A stretch of DNA of 64,000 nucleotides from Paenibacillus sp. G2S3 (GTDB lineage: Bacteria > Bacillota > Bacilli > Paenibacillales > Paenibacillaceae): the NCBI RefSeq assembly GCF_030123105.1, contig NZ_CP126095.1:248001-312000 (forward strand). Reading direction: 5' to 3'. Below, piece after piece: positions 1-7,232 of this stretch (position 1 is its first letter; each line of letters begins with the position of its first letter). A program made the position numbers and the translations under genes. Under the pieces are notes generated by a model that was given only the letters and a program-made list of their open reading frames with translations, was not told where the DNA came from and made no database searches.

Positions 1-837
1 AGAGACTTTATCTTTGAAGACGAGATCAAAGAGCTTGTTGTAGGCGGCAATCACTTCAGGCGAATCAAAATAAGTCTCGGAAGGCACGCCGCCATTAGTC
101 CATGTATCTTCTGAATAAGGCTGCGCTCCAAAAAATAATGGCCGCATATCGCGTTCGGACCAGGTGAAGTCTACGCCATATTGTGTTTTGGCAATATCGT
201 CGGAGACGAGAGTCATTTGTTTAGCCTGGTCGACCATCTTTTCAAACGTCCAGTTCTTATCTTCATAATCACTTGTTGGGTAAGTCAGGTTGGCAGCGTC
301 AAACATGTCTTTGTTATAGAGCATCAAGGTGACATACATATTGACTGGGATACCATAAGTGTGATCCTTAACCTTATAGATGTTCATCAGATTCTCTGGA
401 ATGTTGTAATCCGCTGCCTTGAAACCATCCTCTTTTATTAGATCGGTCAAATCGAGCAGCATATCCTTGTTGTAGTATTCTGCGAAACCTCCATAACCCC
501 AGTGACTTGTCACATCGGGTGATTTGCCACCGGCAATTAGCGTTTGCAGCTTGCTGTCGAACTGCTCATAAGGTGCCTTTTCCACTTTTACTTTAATGCT
601 TGGATGCTGCTTCTCGAAATCAGGGATTAATTTCTCAACAAATGTCCGGTCTTCTGAATCTATTGTGTAATGGGTGATGGTTACCGTTTCTGCTTTGCCT
701 CCTGAATTGGTCGAGCCACCGTTTCCTTCAGATAGCGCGTTACCCGCCGATTTGCCGCCACTACAGCCTGACAATGCCAGAACAACGAGCATGGTTGTTG
801 CAAGGACAAGCGCACTACTTTTTCTGTTCTTGTTCAT
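1..837 (-). CDS. Sugar ABC transporter substrate-binding lipoprotein (partial, C-terminus outside window)
   Basis: Extracellular solute-binding protein of the CUT1 sugar importer family; the first 279 residues are present and the rest lies beyond the window start. The N-terminus is a lipoprotein signal: basic MNKNRK, a hydrophobic stretch and a lipobox LSGC with Cys25, so the mature protein should be tethered to the outer face of the membrane. A Gly/Ser/Asn-rich linker follows, then a binding domain beginning VTITHYTIDSEDRTF, with the family-typical KSPDVTSHWGYGG and YGIPVNMYVTLMLYN segments. The start is ATG at 837, with GGAGGG nine bases upstream. It is the last gene of a three-gene operon with the two permeases at 891-2659. 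The sugar cannot be told from sequence alone. No ATPase gene is visible in the operon. Confidence 0.88.
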   Translation of the reverse strand, partial: MNKNRKSSALVLATTMLVVLALSGCSGGKSAGNALSEGNGGSTNSGGKAETVTITHYTIDSEDRTFVEKLIPDFEKQHPSIKVKVEKAPYEQFDSKLQTLIAGGKSPDVTSHWGYGGFAEYYNKDMLLDLTDLIKEDGFKAADYNIPENLMNIYKVKDHTYGIPVNMYVTLMLYNKDMFDAANLTYPTSDYEDKNWTFEKMVDQAKQMTLVSDDIAKTQYGVDFTWSERDMRPLFFGAQPYSEDTWTNGGVPSETYFDSPEVIAAYNKLFDLVFKDKVS

Positions 838-890
838 TAGCTAAACCCTCCATGATTTCAAGTTTATTTGGCCGCTCGGGTGGCGGATTA

Positions 891-1769
891 TTACTTAATC
901 CCTGTAAGTACAATCCCTTCGACGAACTGTTTCTGAGCTACAGCGAACAGTGTAACGATTGGAACCATAGCCAGAACCGAAGCGACCATCAGCAGATGCC
1001 AAGGTGGAATACGGAACCTCGATGAGGTGAGAGAAGCCATCCCGACGGGTAGTGTGAACTTCTCTGATGAGCTTAGATAAAGCACCGGTGTAAGCAGATC
1101 ATTCCAATTGTAGATAAAAGCAAAAATAGCTACAGTTGCAAGGGCAGGTTTGGAGAGTGGGAGTGCTATAGTAGCCCACATCCGTATTTCGCCGCATCCA
1201 TCAATGCGCCCGGCATCAAACAGCTCTTCAGGCAACGTGGAGAAGAATTGCCGCAGCAGGAAAATATTATAGGCTGAACCGAAGAAAGCAGGCACGATCA
1301 AGGGTAAAAAGGTGTCGATCCAGTTCATTTGCGAAAAGAGTACAAATTGCGGAATCATAATGGCCGGATAAGGCAACATCATAGTGCTCAGTAGCAGGAT
1401 GAACCACAGCTGATTACCTTTGCCTCTGAAACGGGCGAAGCCATAGGCGACCAGCGCCGAAGAGATCAAGGTGCCTACAACGCTGAGACCGGCGATAATT
1501 AAACTGTTTTTGTAAAGCGTACCGAACTGCAGGGTATCAAATATTTCTGTGTAATTGCTCCACTGCCAGCTCTCTGGAAGAAAGGTGGGTGGGAACTTCA
1601 GCATCTCACGTTTGGACTTAAGTGAAGTGGAGACCATGAAGAACAAAGGAAGCAGCATCAGAAATGTTGTAACTACTAAAGTAATGAAACTGAAAATCTT
1701 AACAGGCTCCACTTTCCGGCGGCGTCTTGTTCCTTTAGTCTGGGGGCTTAGCGTTGGAAGAGTACTCAT
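891..1769 (-). CDS. Carbohydrate ABC transporter permease, MalG type
   Basis: Inner-membrane permease subunit of a CUT1 sugar importer, 292 residues, the usual length for MalG-like proteins. A basic N-terminus (TRRRRKVEP) precedes the first of about six hydrophobic segments. The cytoplasmic EAA loop that docks the ATPase is visible as EELFDAGRIDGCGE followed by LPLSKPAL. The C-terminus ends VEGIVLTGIK, a common ending in this family. Its ATG overlaps the stop of the upstream permease by four bases (ATGA), showing translational coupling. Pairs with the gene at 1766-2659; the binding protein lies just downstream. Substrate unknown. Confidence 0.92.
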   Translation of the reverse strand: MSTLPTLSPQTKGTRRRRKVEPVKIFSFITLVVTTFLMLLPLFFMVSTSLKSKREMLKFPPTFLPESWQWSNYTEIFDTLQFGTLYKNSLIIAGLSVVGTLISSALVAYGFARFRGKGNQLWFILLLSTMMLPYPAIMIPQFVLFSQMNWIDTFLPLIVPAFFGSAYNIFLLRQFFSTLPEELFDAGRIDGCGEIRMWATIALPLSKPALATVAIFAFIYNWNDLLTPVLYLSSSEKFTLPVGMASLTSSRFRIPPWHLLMVASVLAMVPIVTLFAVAQKQFVEGIVLTGIK

Positions 1770-2659
1770 TTTCGTCCGCCTCCTTCGTAGTGAACATAAC
1801 GGTTAGATAATTTCATGATTAGTGCGGTGCACAGCATAACTACGATGAGGAGCACCCATGCCAAGGCGGAGGAATAACCGGCACGATATTCTTTAAAAGC
1901 ACTGGTGTAGAGATTATAGACATAGAACCAGGTAGAGTAATTCGGACCTCCTTGAGTCATGACAAACGCTTGGGTAAAGACTTGGAAGGAATCGATCAGT
2001 CCCATAATTAGTTGAAAGAGCAGCACGGGAGAGATCATCGGTAAGGTAATGTTCAAGAAAATTCTAAAGCGTCCAGCGCCGTCAAGATTAGCGGCTTCGA
2101 TCAAGCTGGCTGGTACGCCTTGCAGTCCTGCGAGGAATAAAATCATTCCTGAGCCTGCTGTCCAAAAGGTCATGATGATTAAGGCGTATAGTGCGGTGTC
2201 GGGGTTCATCAGCCAAGCCGGTCCATGAATGCCGAACCAGGAAAGGATGTAATTGAAAAGCCCGATTTGTGGATTGAAGATCCAGTACCAGAGCAGGGAC
2301 ATGGCCACGCCGGATACCATACTTGGAAAATACATTGCCGTTCGGAAGAAGCCGCGCAGAGGAATGGTCTGGTGAAGCAATAGTGCAAATCCGAGACCAA
2401 GTACAAGCTGGATAGGTACACCGATGAAGGTATATCTCAGCGTGACAACCACCGATTTCCAAAATAGCTCATTGTGAAACATCTCTGTGTAGTTAGCGAG
2501 CCCGATGAACTTGGGTGGGTGAATAATGTCATAATCAGTAAAGCTGAAATAAAGCGATGACAAGATAGGATAAAGGGCGAATACAAGGAAGCCGATAATC
2601 CAAGGAGAAATGAACAGATACATGTAGAACGTCTGCCGCCTGTTCTCGCGATTGATCAT
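1766..2659 (-). CDS. Carbohydrate ABC transporter permease, MalF type
   Basis: First gene of the sugar-importer operon, 297 residues. The N-terminus YMYLFISPWIIGFLVFALYP followed by SLYFSFTDYD is the standard start of short MalF/UgpA-like permeases. The EAA loop reads ASLIEAANLDGAG and then LPMISPVL. About six transmembrane segments are apparent. The ATG at 2659 has GAAAGG about ten bases upstream. It is probably regulated by a LacI-family repressor, because two near-identical palindromes lie 20-120 bases upstream (separate entries). It works with the MalG-type permease and binding protein downstream. Confidence 0.92.
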   Translation of the reverse strand: MINRENRRQTFYMYLFISPWIIGFLVFALYPILSSLYFSFTDYDIIHPPKFIGLANYTEMFHNELFWKSVVVTLRYTFIGVPIQLVLGLGFALLLHQTIPLRGFFRTAMYFPSMVSGVAMSLLWYWIFNPQIGLFNYILSWFGIHGPAWLMNPDTALYALIIMTFWTAGSGMILFLAGLQGVPASLIEAANLDGAGRFRIFLNITLPMISPVLLFQLIMGLIDSFQVFTQAFVMTQGGPNYSTWFYVYNLYTSAFKEYRAGYSSALAWVLLIVVMLCTALIMKLSNRYVHYEGGGRK

Positions 2660-2680
2660 GACACACCAACCTTTCAGTTT

Positions 2681-2704
2681 AAAAGTATAAGCGCTTTAAC
2701 TTTT
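2681..2704. promoter_or_regulatory. LacI-family operator candidate, proximal copy
   Basis: A 24-base imperfect palindrome with arms AAAAGTATAA and TTTAACTTTT around GCGC. The central AAGCGCTT core is typical of LacI-family operators. It lies 22 bases upstream of the first permease ATG, where a bound repressor would block transcription. It matches the distal copy 72 bases away except for three bases. The cognate regulator is not adjacent; the LacI gene at 10547 is one candidate, but its own operon does not carry this motif. Confidence 0.65.
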
Positions 2705-2752
2705 GGACATGCCAACACTACTTAATAGCAGTAATACTAGAAACTCAAGTAT

Positions 2753-2776
2753 AAAAGTTAAACCGCTTTAACTTTT
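2753..2776. promoter_or_regulatory. LacI-family operator candidate, distal copy
   Basis: A palindrome with perfect ten-base arms AAAAGTTAAA and TTTAACTTTT around CCGC. It is 72 bases (about seven helical turns) from the proximal copy, a spacing that would allow looping by a tetrameric repressor. The rest of the 352-base gap between 2659 and 3012 is very AT-rich and holds no ORF. It must also contain the promoter for the plus-strand ATP-grasp gene, which I could not place with confidence. Confidence 0.65.
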
Positions 2777-3011
2777 AGGTTCGCTTGTTAAGTATATCAT
2801 AGAGGATGATTAGTAAATAATCAATACTTATTTTTATCTATAAAAGCGCTATCAGTCACTAAACATAACATAATATCTAAATTTTTATAATAAATACCCA
2901 TTTAATAGGATTATTGTGTTAATTATAATGACATATAAATAATATTTTCGATTGATATTTCTCATGCTATGATTAGGCTTGGTTATATTTTGCTTGAAAT
3001 GAGGAAACTGC

Positions 3012-3809
3012 ATGACGACTAGACCCTACTTAACAATGCTCCAGCAATCCGTTACAGCTTCAGGGATTACCTTTGAGGAAATCACCTCCAATTTTGTATA
3101 TAGAGCGACTGATGGAGTGAAATCATTTTTGATGGTAGACGCTGAAATTGGGCTGAACAACAGTGCATCTACGATCATTGCCATGAGTAAATCTCTAACT
3201 TATGATGTTTTGCATAAGGCGAATATCCCGGCGGTGGAACATATTTATTTACCTCATCCGGACTCCAAATTTAGCAATTTAGACCCTTACCCATTAGCTG
3301 AGCGTTCTTTTTATAAGTTCAATGAGCAGATAGTTGTGAAGCAGGATAACGGGGCGCAGGGGAATCATGTGTACAAGGTCAATGAGATCGGTGATCTGCA
3401 AGAGAAGCTGGAAGTATTATTTTCTTTGCAGCTTAATGGGGCGGTAGGTCCTTATTATGAAGCGGAAATTGAGTATAGAATCGTAACCTTTAATCATGAG
3501 GCGCGTGTGTTCCTTGGCAAAAAAAGAGTTCATTCCTGGAAGCACAATTTGATTAACGGGGCTGTTGCGATTGAGGTTAGCGATCAGGCCAAACGAGCGG
3601 CACTTGCGGCGCTTGCTTCCGAGACCTCTAAAGCGATGGGCCTTGATTTTTGCTCCGTGGATATTTTGGAGACAGATCAAGGCCTCAGGGTGATCGAAGT
3701 GAATCATAAGGTTATGCTAGATGAGTATTGTAAGCAGAATCCAAGCGAGGTGCCAGCCCTATCTGATCTTTATCAGGAAGTCATTCTCCAGCGCTTTGAG
3801 AAGCTATAA
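3012..3809 (+). CDS. ATP-grasp amide ligase (RimK-like), function unknown
   Basis: Small ATP-grasp family protein of 265 residues. Such enzymes activate a carboxylate as an acyl-phosphate and join it to an amine or thiol. The nucleotide-binding features are visible: VVKQDNGAQGNHVY (lysine plus glycine-rich loop, about residues 107-120), an acidic EAEIEYRIVTF segment, and the metal-binding DIL...VIEVNHK near residues 218-234, including the Glu-x-Asn pair. No fused partner domain is present, so it is shorter than RimK or cyanophycin synthetase. The ATG at 3012 has GAGG seven bases upstream. The gene converges with and overlaps by six bases the stop of the Mur-ligase-like gene on the other strand, so the two are linked but not co-transcribed. 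Substrate unknown. Confidence 0.75.
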   Translation: MTTRPYLTMLQQSVTASGITFEEITSNFVYRATDGVKSFLMVDAEIGLNNSASTIIAMSKSLTYDVLHKANIPAVEHIYLPHPDSKFSNLDPYPLAERSFYKFNEQIVVKQDNGAQGNHVYKVNEIGDLQEKLEVLFSLQLNGAVGPYYEAEIEYRIVTFNHEARVFLGKKRVHSWKHNLINGAVAIEVSDQAKRAALAALASETSKAMGLDFCSVDILETDQGLRVIEVNHKVMLDEYCKQNPSEVPALSDLYQEVILQRFEKL

Positions 3810-5159
3810 GCCGATATCGAGCAGCGATTGCCCGAATAATCTTTTGGCATTTCCGATAAAGGTTTGCGTGCCGACAATTACAATAATCTCGGAAGACGAG
3901 CCAGTTTGTATGTGCGTTAGAGCGTCCTCTAAATAGGGAAAATCGTAACTTTTTTCGATAAAACGCTTGGCAATATGGAGTGCATCTGTAGGAAAAGAAA
4001 GATGACTGATATCAGGTCTTGTGACGATTAATTGATCTGAGACCGTACTCATCACTTCGATAACCCCTGGGTAATCTTTATCTTTAGGGACAGCGATAAT
4101 TGAAGTTACAGCTCGGCTGCGGTCAGGATTCACTAGTTGAATAAGCTCAGCCAAGTAGCTTGCAGATTCTTTATGGATAGCTCCGTCAATAATCGTTAAT
4201 GGATCATGGCAGATGACTTCACAGCGACCTGGCCATTGCAGTTTTGCAAAACAATTGACTACGAGCTCCCTATTCAAGGGACCGCCTGTAATATCCTCAC
4301 ATAGTGCGACTGCGGTGGCTGCATTTAGAGCTTGAAATTGTCCCAATAACGGAATCGTTAAGGACGGGTAAATCGTTTGATTTGTCTGAACATCAAAAGT
4401 AGTGCCAACGGGTGTTATTGTAATAGAGTCCGCCCAGAACTGCTCCTCATAATACTGCACAGAATTGGAAGTGAGGTTCGCTTTTATAGTCGTAAGTACG
4501 CTCGATTTCTGTGTGCTGATATAGACGTTAGTAGCCTTGTTTTTGACGATGCCCAGTTTATGTAGTGTAATGCTGTTCAGGTCAGGTCCTAAATTAGCTA
4601 CATGTTCTTCCATAATCGGAGTAATGACAGCCCAATCATTCTTCAGGACATTCGTGTCATCAAACCTTCCGCCTCTTCCACATTCAATCACATTGAAATC
4701 GGTATGATTCTCCTTGAAGTACAACGTCGCAATAGCCAGACCTATCCCAACAGGACCCTGGTACTCATCGGCGGCAAGCTGATCTTCAATCGTTTGAAAT
4801 CCCTCGCGAACTACATTTCCTAATCGTACAAAATCGTCTGTGGATATGGCACGCCCATCAATCCGTATTCTTTCGTTGAAATCCACCAGATGAGGGGAGG
4901 TGAACAAGCCTACTTTATATCCTAGGTGACTTAACAAAGAGGAAATAAATCTAGAGGTGGAGCCTTTACCTTTACTACCTGTGACTAGTATGTATTGTTG
5001 CTCTCGATCTGGACTTCCGACTAGATCCAGCAATGCTCTGGTTAATTCCGGTCTTCTAACTTGTTCATCCAAAGTTTCTGTGATGTTATTGATGGCTCTT
5101 AGATAAGAGCTGTAGATCATATCTTCTACCTGGGATTGTGAAGTGAATTCCACGATCAT
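3804..5159 (-). CDS. Divergent FolC/Mur-type peptide ligase
   Basis: Mur ligase superfamily protein of 451 residues, closest in motif to folylpolyglutamate/dihydrofolate synthases, which add amino acids to a carboxylate using ATP. The P-loop reads VTGSKGKGSTSRF, followed by the FolC hallmark LFTSPHLVDFNERIRIDG. Several catalytic signatures are altered: the usual DH...LG.T motif appears as EEHVANLGPD, and the canonical DGAHNP loop reads DGAIHKESA. A true folate role is therefore doubtful; a different acceptor is more likely (inference). A GGAG sits two bases before ATG 5159 but eight bases before an in-frame GTG at 5153, so GTG may be the real start. It is the last of three minus-strand genes, nine bases after the membrane protein gene. 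Confidence 0.78.
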   Translation of the reverse strand: MIVEFTSQSQVEDMIYSSYLRAINNITETLDEQVRRPELTRALLDLVGSPDREQQYILVTGSKGKGSTSRFISSLLSHLGYKVGLFTSPHLVDFNERIRIDGRAISTDDFVRLGNVVREGFQTIEDQLAADEYQGPVGIGLAIATLYFKENHTDFNVIECGRGGRFDDTNVLKNDWAVITPIMEEHVANLGPDLNSITLHKLGIVKNKATNVYISTQKSSVLTTIKANLTSNSVQYYEEQFWADSITITPVGTTFDVQTNQTIYPSLTIPLLGQFQALNAATAVALCEDITGGPLNRELVVNCFAKLQWPGRCEVICHDPLTIIDGAIHKESASYLAELIQLVNPDRSRAVTSIIAVPKDKDYPGVIEVMSTVSDQLIVTRPDISHLSFPTDALHIAKRFIEKSYDFPYLEDALTHIQTGSSSEIIVIVGTQTFIGNAKRLFGQSLLDIGL

Positions 5160-5167
5160 CGCTCCAT

Positions 5168-6280
5168 TTAGTTAATTTTTGCTCGTTCTTCAGATAGCGT
5201 CGTATAGATGATTATCGGAAGTAGTACCAGAGAAATAGCAACGGTCAAAGCGATACTCCAGTTCAAATCCTTATATAGCTGTATTACGGTGAACAATAAA
5301 GCGATAACGGGTAAGACCAGCTTGTTTAAGTGCTTTAGGAATAAGGAGTACATACTTCTTTTTACGGTAACCGATGTGCCAATGCCCGGGAGTTCTAGCT
5401 TGTTACGCGATAAGGCGGTGATCCCGATAAATAAGTGGCTGTCGATAAATTTAAGCTGCTCATTCTCCTCATTTAGCTTGATCAACTGGGCAATATGCTC
5501 AGTGTCTATATCTAAGATGGGGACGGTGATTTCTTTGTTGTTATAGGTGATGACGATTTTGTCGGTCTCTTCCATGCCCAGCAGTTTTCTAACATTGGGA
5601 TGAATTCGGCATAGATTCTGGTGTTCGTCAAAAGGGTAAGGATGTCCCACTCTAAGGGTAAGTTCTCTTTTGCCGATAAAAAGGTTTCCTAATGCGCTTA
5701 ACGGCCGTTTGATCAGAGAATTTATAAGTTTATGTATGCTTGGCTTGGGCTGGGGAAGCGTCCTAGCGCGAGTGATGATTAATGGGTCCTGCTCCACCGA
5801 ATGGGTTTCAAGCAATAACATGATATATCTGTTGAAATACAGTGTATTCGGCTTGGCTGTGTCATCTTCTTTTAGAGTTAAGTTTACCCGAAAGCCATTC
5901 TTAGGATTGATCAGCTCAACATGGTTCGAATATTTATGGACGAGCGTTGGGCATGCTTTGACATAAGGTTTGGCAATCTCGTCCACTTTAGGAATTCCCC
6001 GAAGGATCGTGTTGTACTCAGGTTTAGTGATGGTTAGTCCTGTTAGGGGGCAGTCGCCCAGCTTGTCCTTTGCTCTTTTTGATAGTTGAATACTCCCTCT
6101 GGGGATATCACTTTTAGATAAAAGTAAACAGCTAACCTGAGCGCCATTCTCTGCGTTAAGCTCGACAAAGATATGGTGGACTAAGCCTAATTCGACCAGC
6201 TCATCGGGGTTCATCGTGATCTCTTCCCGAGCGGTATAGCTTTGTATGTCCAATAAGATGAAGGTCTGCTCGATATTTAT
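5168..6280 (-). CDS. Unknown two-TM protein with internal repeat, in ligase/amidohydrolase cluster
   Basis: I do not recognise this family. The protein is largely soluble, with two hydrophobic helices near the C-terminus (LVLPVIALLFTVIQL and SIALTVAISLVLLPIII) and a short tail, so it is probably membrane-anchored by its end. Two segments resemble each other: MNPDELVELGL...IFVEL near the N-terminus and IHPNVRKLLGM...IVITY in the second half, suggesting an internal duplication of a small beta-rich domain. The start is uncertain. The frame opens at a TTG at 6382, inside the upstream gene and without a ribosome binding site. The only strong GGGAGG lies eight bases before ATA at 6280. The first ATG is at 6214. 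I give the ATA position (370 residues). The gene lies between the amidohydrolase-like and Mur-ligase-like genes. Confidence 0.6.
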   Translation of the reverse strand: MNIEQTFILLDIQSYTAREEITMNPDELVELGLVHHIFVELNAENGAQVSCLLLSKSDIPRGSIQLSKRAKDKLGDCPLTGLTITKPEYNTILRGIPKVDEIAKPYVKACPTLVHKYSNHVELINPKNGFRVNLTLKEDDTAKPNTLYFNRYIMLLLETHSVEQDPLIITRARTLPQPKPSIHKLINSLIKRPLSALGNLFIGKRELTLRVGHPYPFDEHQNLCRIHPNVRKLLGMEETDKIVITYNNKEITVPILDIDTEHIAQLIKLNEENEQLKFIDSHLFIGITALSRNKLELPGIGTSVTVKRSMYSLFLKHLNKLVLPVIALLFTVIQLYKDLNWSIALTVAISLVLLPIIIYTTLSEERAKIN

Positions 6281-6281
6281 G

Positions 6282-6932
6282 TTAGGCGCCTCCCAATTGA
6301 TTGATAATTTGTTCGAGGGAATGAATGGTTTTTTGGAATAAATCAAAGGACTTCGGGTTACGATAATTTCGATTAATTTCAACCTGAATAGCTTGAACTA
6401 ACAACTCTTTAGCGGAATACGATGTGATCGTTCCGGGATGAGATGCGGAAAATGTATGGTTTTGCTGAACATTGGTAATACCATTATTGAAAAAAATACG
6501 TACGACTTCATTTATATTATTTTCTCGTATGGATGTTCCGTGTAATGTGCCTAAATCAATATCGAATTCTCTATCCTTAGATGCACCATGCAAGTCTATA
6601 ACAAAGTTAAGTTGATGTTCTTTGACAATTGTTCCAAGTGCAGCTTTATATTCTCCGCCAAGGATGTAATTAGGGTCTTCTTTGGAGAAGCTATTGGAAT
6701 AGATACAATGGCAATTGGTGAGCTTTTGTAACAGCAGCGCAAGAGAGCCTGTATACATGTCCGCAGGTTTTACTGCATGTTCTCTATAGTGGTTAATAGC
6801 ATGTGGAGCAGACACAAGTACAGGAACAGTACCTTCTACGATGGAATAGGAGGGCTCTACCCCGATATCGCCAAAATAATTATTATTAGAGAATTGTAAC
6901 TCATACTTTTCGATCCGAGATAAGATATGCAA
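6282..6932 (-). CDS. N-formylglutamate amidohydrolase-like metal hydrolase
   Basis: Protein of about 216 residues resembling the N-formylglutamate amidohydrolase (FGase) family, metal-dependent enzymes that cleave an amide on an acidic amino acid. Visible signatures are VSAPHAINHYRE (metal-binding His and Glu), VIDLHGAS (DLHG motif) and VEINRNYR near the C-terminus. It lacks Hut-pathway neighbours, so histidine degradation is unlikely; an amide made by the neighbouring ligases is a more plausible substrate (inference). An in-frame TGA directly precedes the TTG at 6932, and the Shine-Dalgarno AGGTGA abuts that TTG with no spacing but sits six bases before an ATC at 6926. First gene of the three-gene minus-strand operon; its stop lies one base before the ATA proposed as the next start. 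Confidence 0.72.
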   Translation of the reverse strand: MHILSRIEKYELQFSNNNYFGDIGVEPSYSIVEGTVPVLVSAPHAINHYREHAVKPADMYTGSLALLLQKLTNCHCIYSNSFSKEDPNYILGGEYKAALGTIVKEHQLNFVIDLHGASKDREFDIDLGTLHGTSIRENNINEVVRIFFNNGITNVQQNHTFSASHPGTITSYSAKELLVQAIQVEINRNYRNPKSFDLFQKTIHSLEQIINQLGGA

Positions 6933-6959
6933 TCACCTATTCATAGTTATTTTTATAAA

Positions 6960-6982
6960 TATAAGAAAGTATAAGTTTCACG
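6960..6982 (-). repeat. Repeated 23-base promoter-proximal element, copy 1
   Basis: The 23 bases here recur exactly at 31740-31762. In both places the element lies upstream of a minus-strand gene and is followed, on that strand, by a TTATAwTT sequence that could serve as a -10 box. Both copies also have an AAACGCT a little further on in window coordinates (6991-6997 here). The element contains GAAA...TTTC inverted ends around a TATA core. It could be a shared promoter/operator or part of a dispersed intergenic repeat. Confidence 0.55.
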
Positions 6983-7144
6983 CTAGCTTAAACGCTCACC
7001 TCTATTATAACGTTTGGAAATTTGCAATGGCGAGTTTCTGCAATAAAATGGTTATTGAAATGTTCCAATCGGTGTGCTAATATTTCAATTGAAAACGTTA
7101 CCGATAAGGATACCGGAAAAAAGCGGGGGATTATTTAAGTGATA

Positions 7145-7158
7145 TGAAAACGCTGACA
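7145..7158 (+). promoter_or_regulatory. CcpA cre site
   Basis: TGAAAACGCTGACA matches every position of the Bacillus cre consensus TGWNANCGNTNWCA. It lies 74 bases upstream of the start codon of the sugar-binding protein at 7233, which fits carbon catabolite repression of this importer operon. A second related site, TGAAAACGTTACCG, lies at 7090-7103. It deviates from cre in its last positions and could be the operator of the LacI-family regulator encoded at the end of the operon. Otherwise the 300-base gap from 6933 holds only the 23-base repeat. Confidence 0.7.
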
Positions 7159-7232
7159 TTATTCTCGGTGAGCAAGCTCGGAGACGTCTTTAAGAGAAGT
7201 AATTTAATAAAAAAGTACGAGGGGGAAGAAAA

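Noticed and set aside
3804..5159. Calling the Mur-ligase-like gene folC
   Set aside because: Key FolC motifs are altered and no folate genes are nearby.
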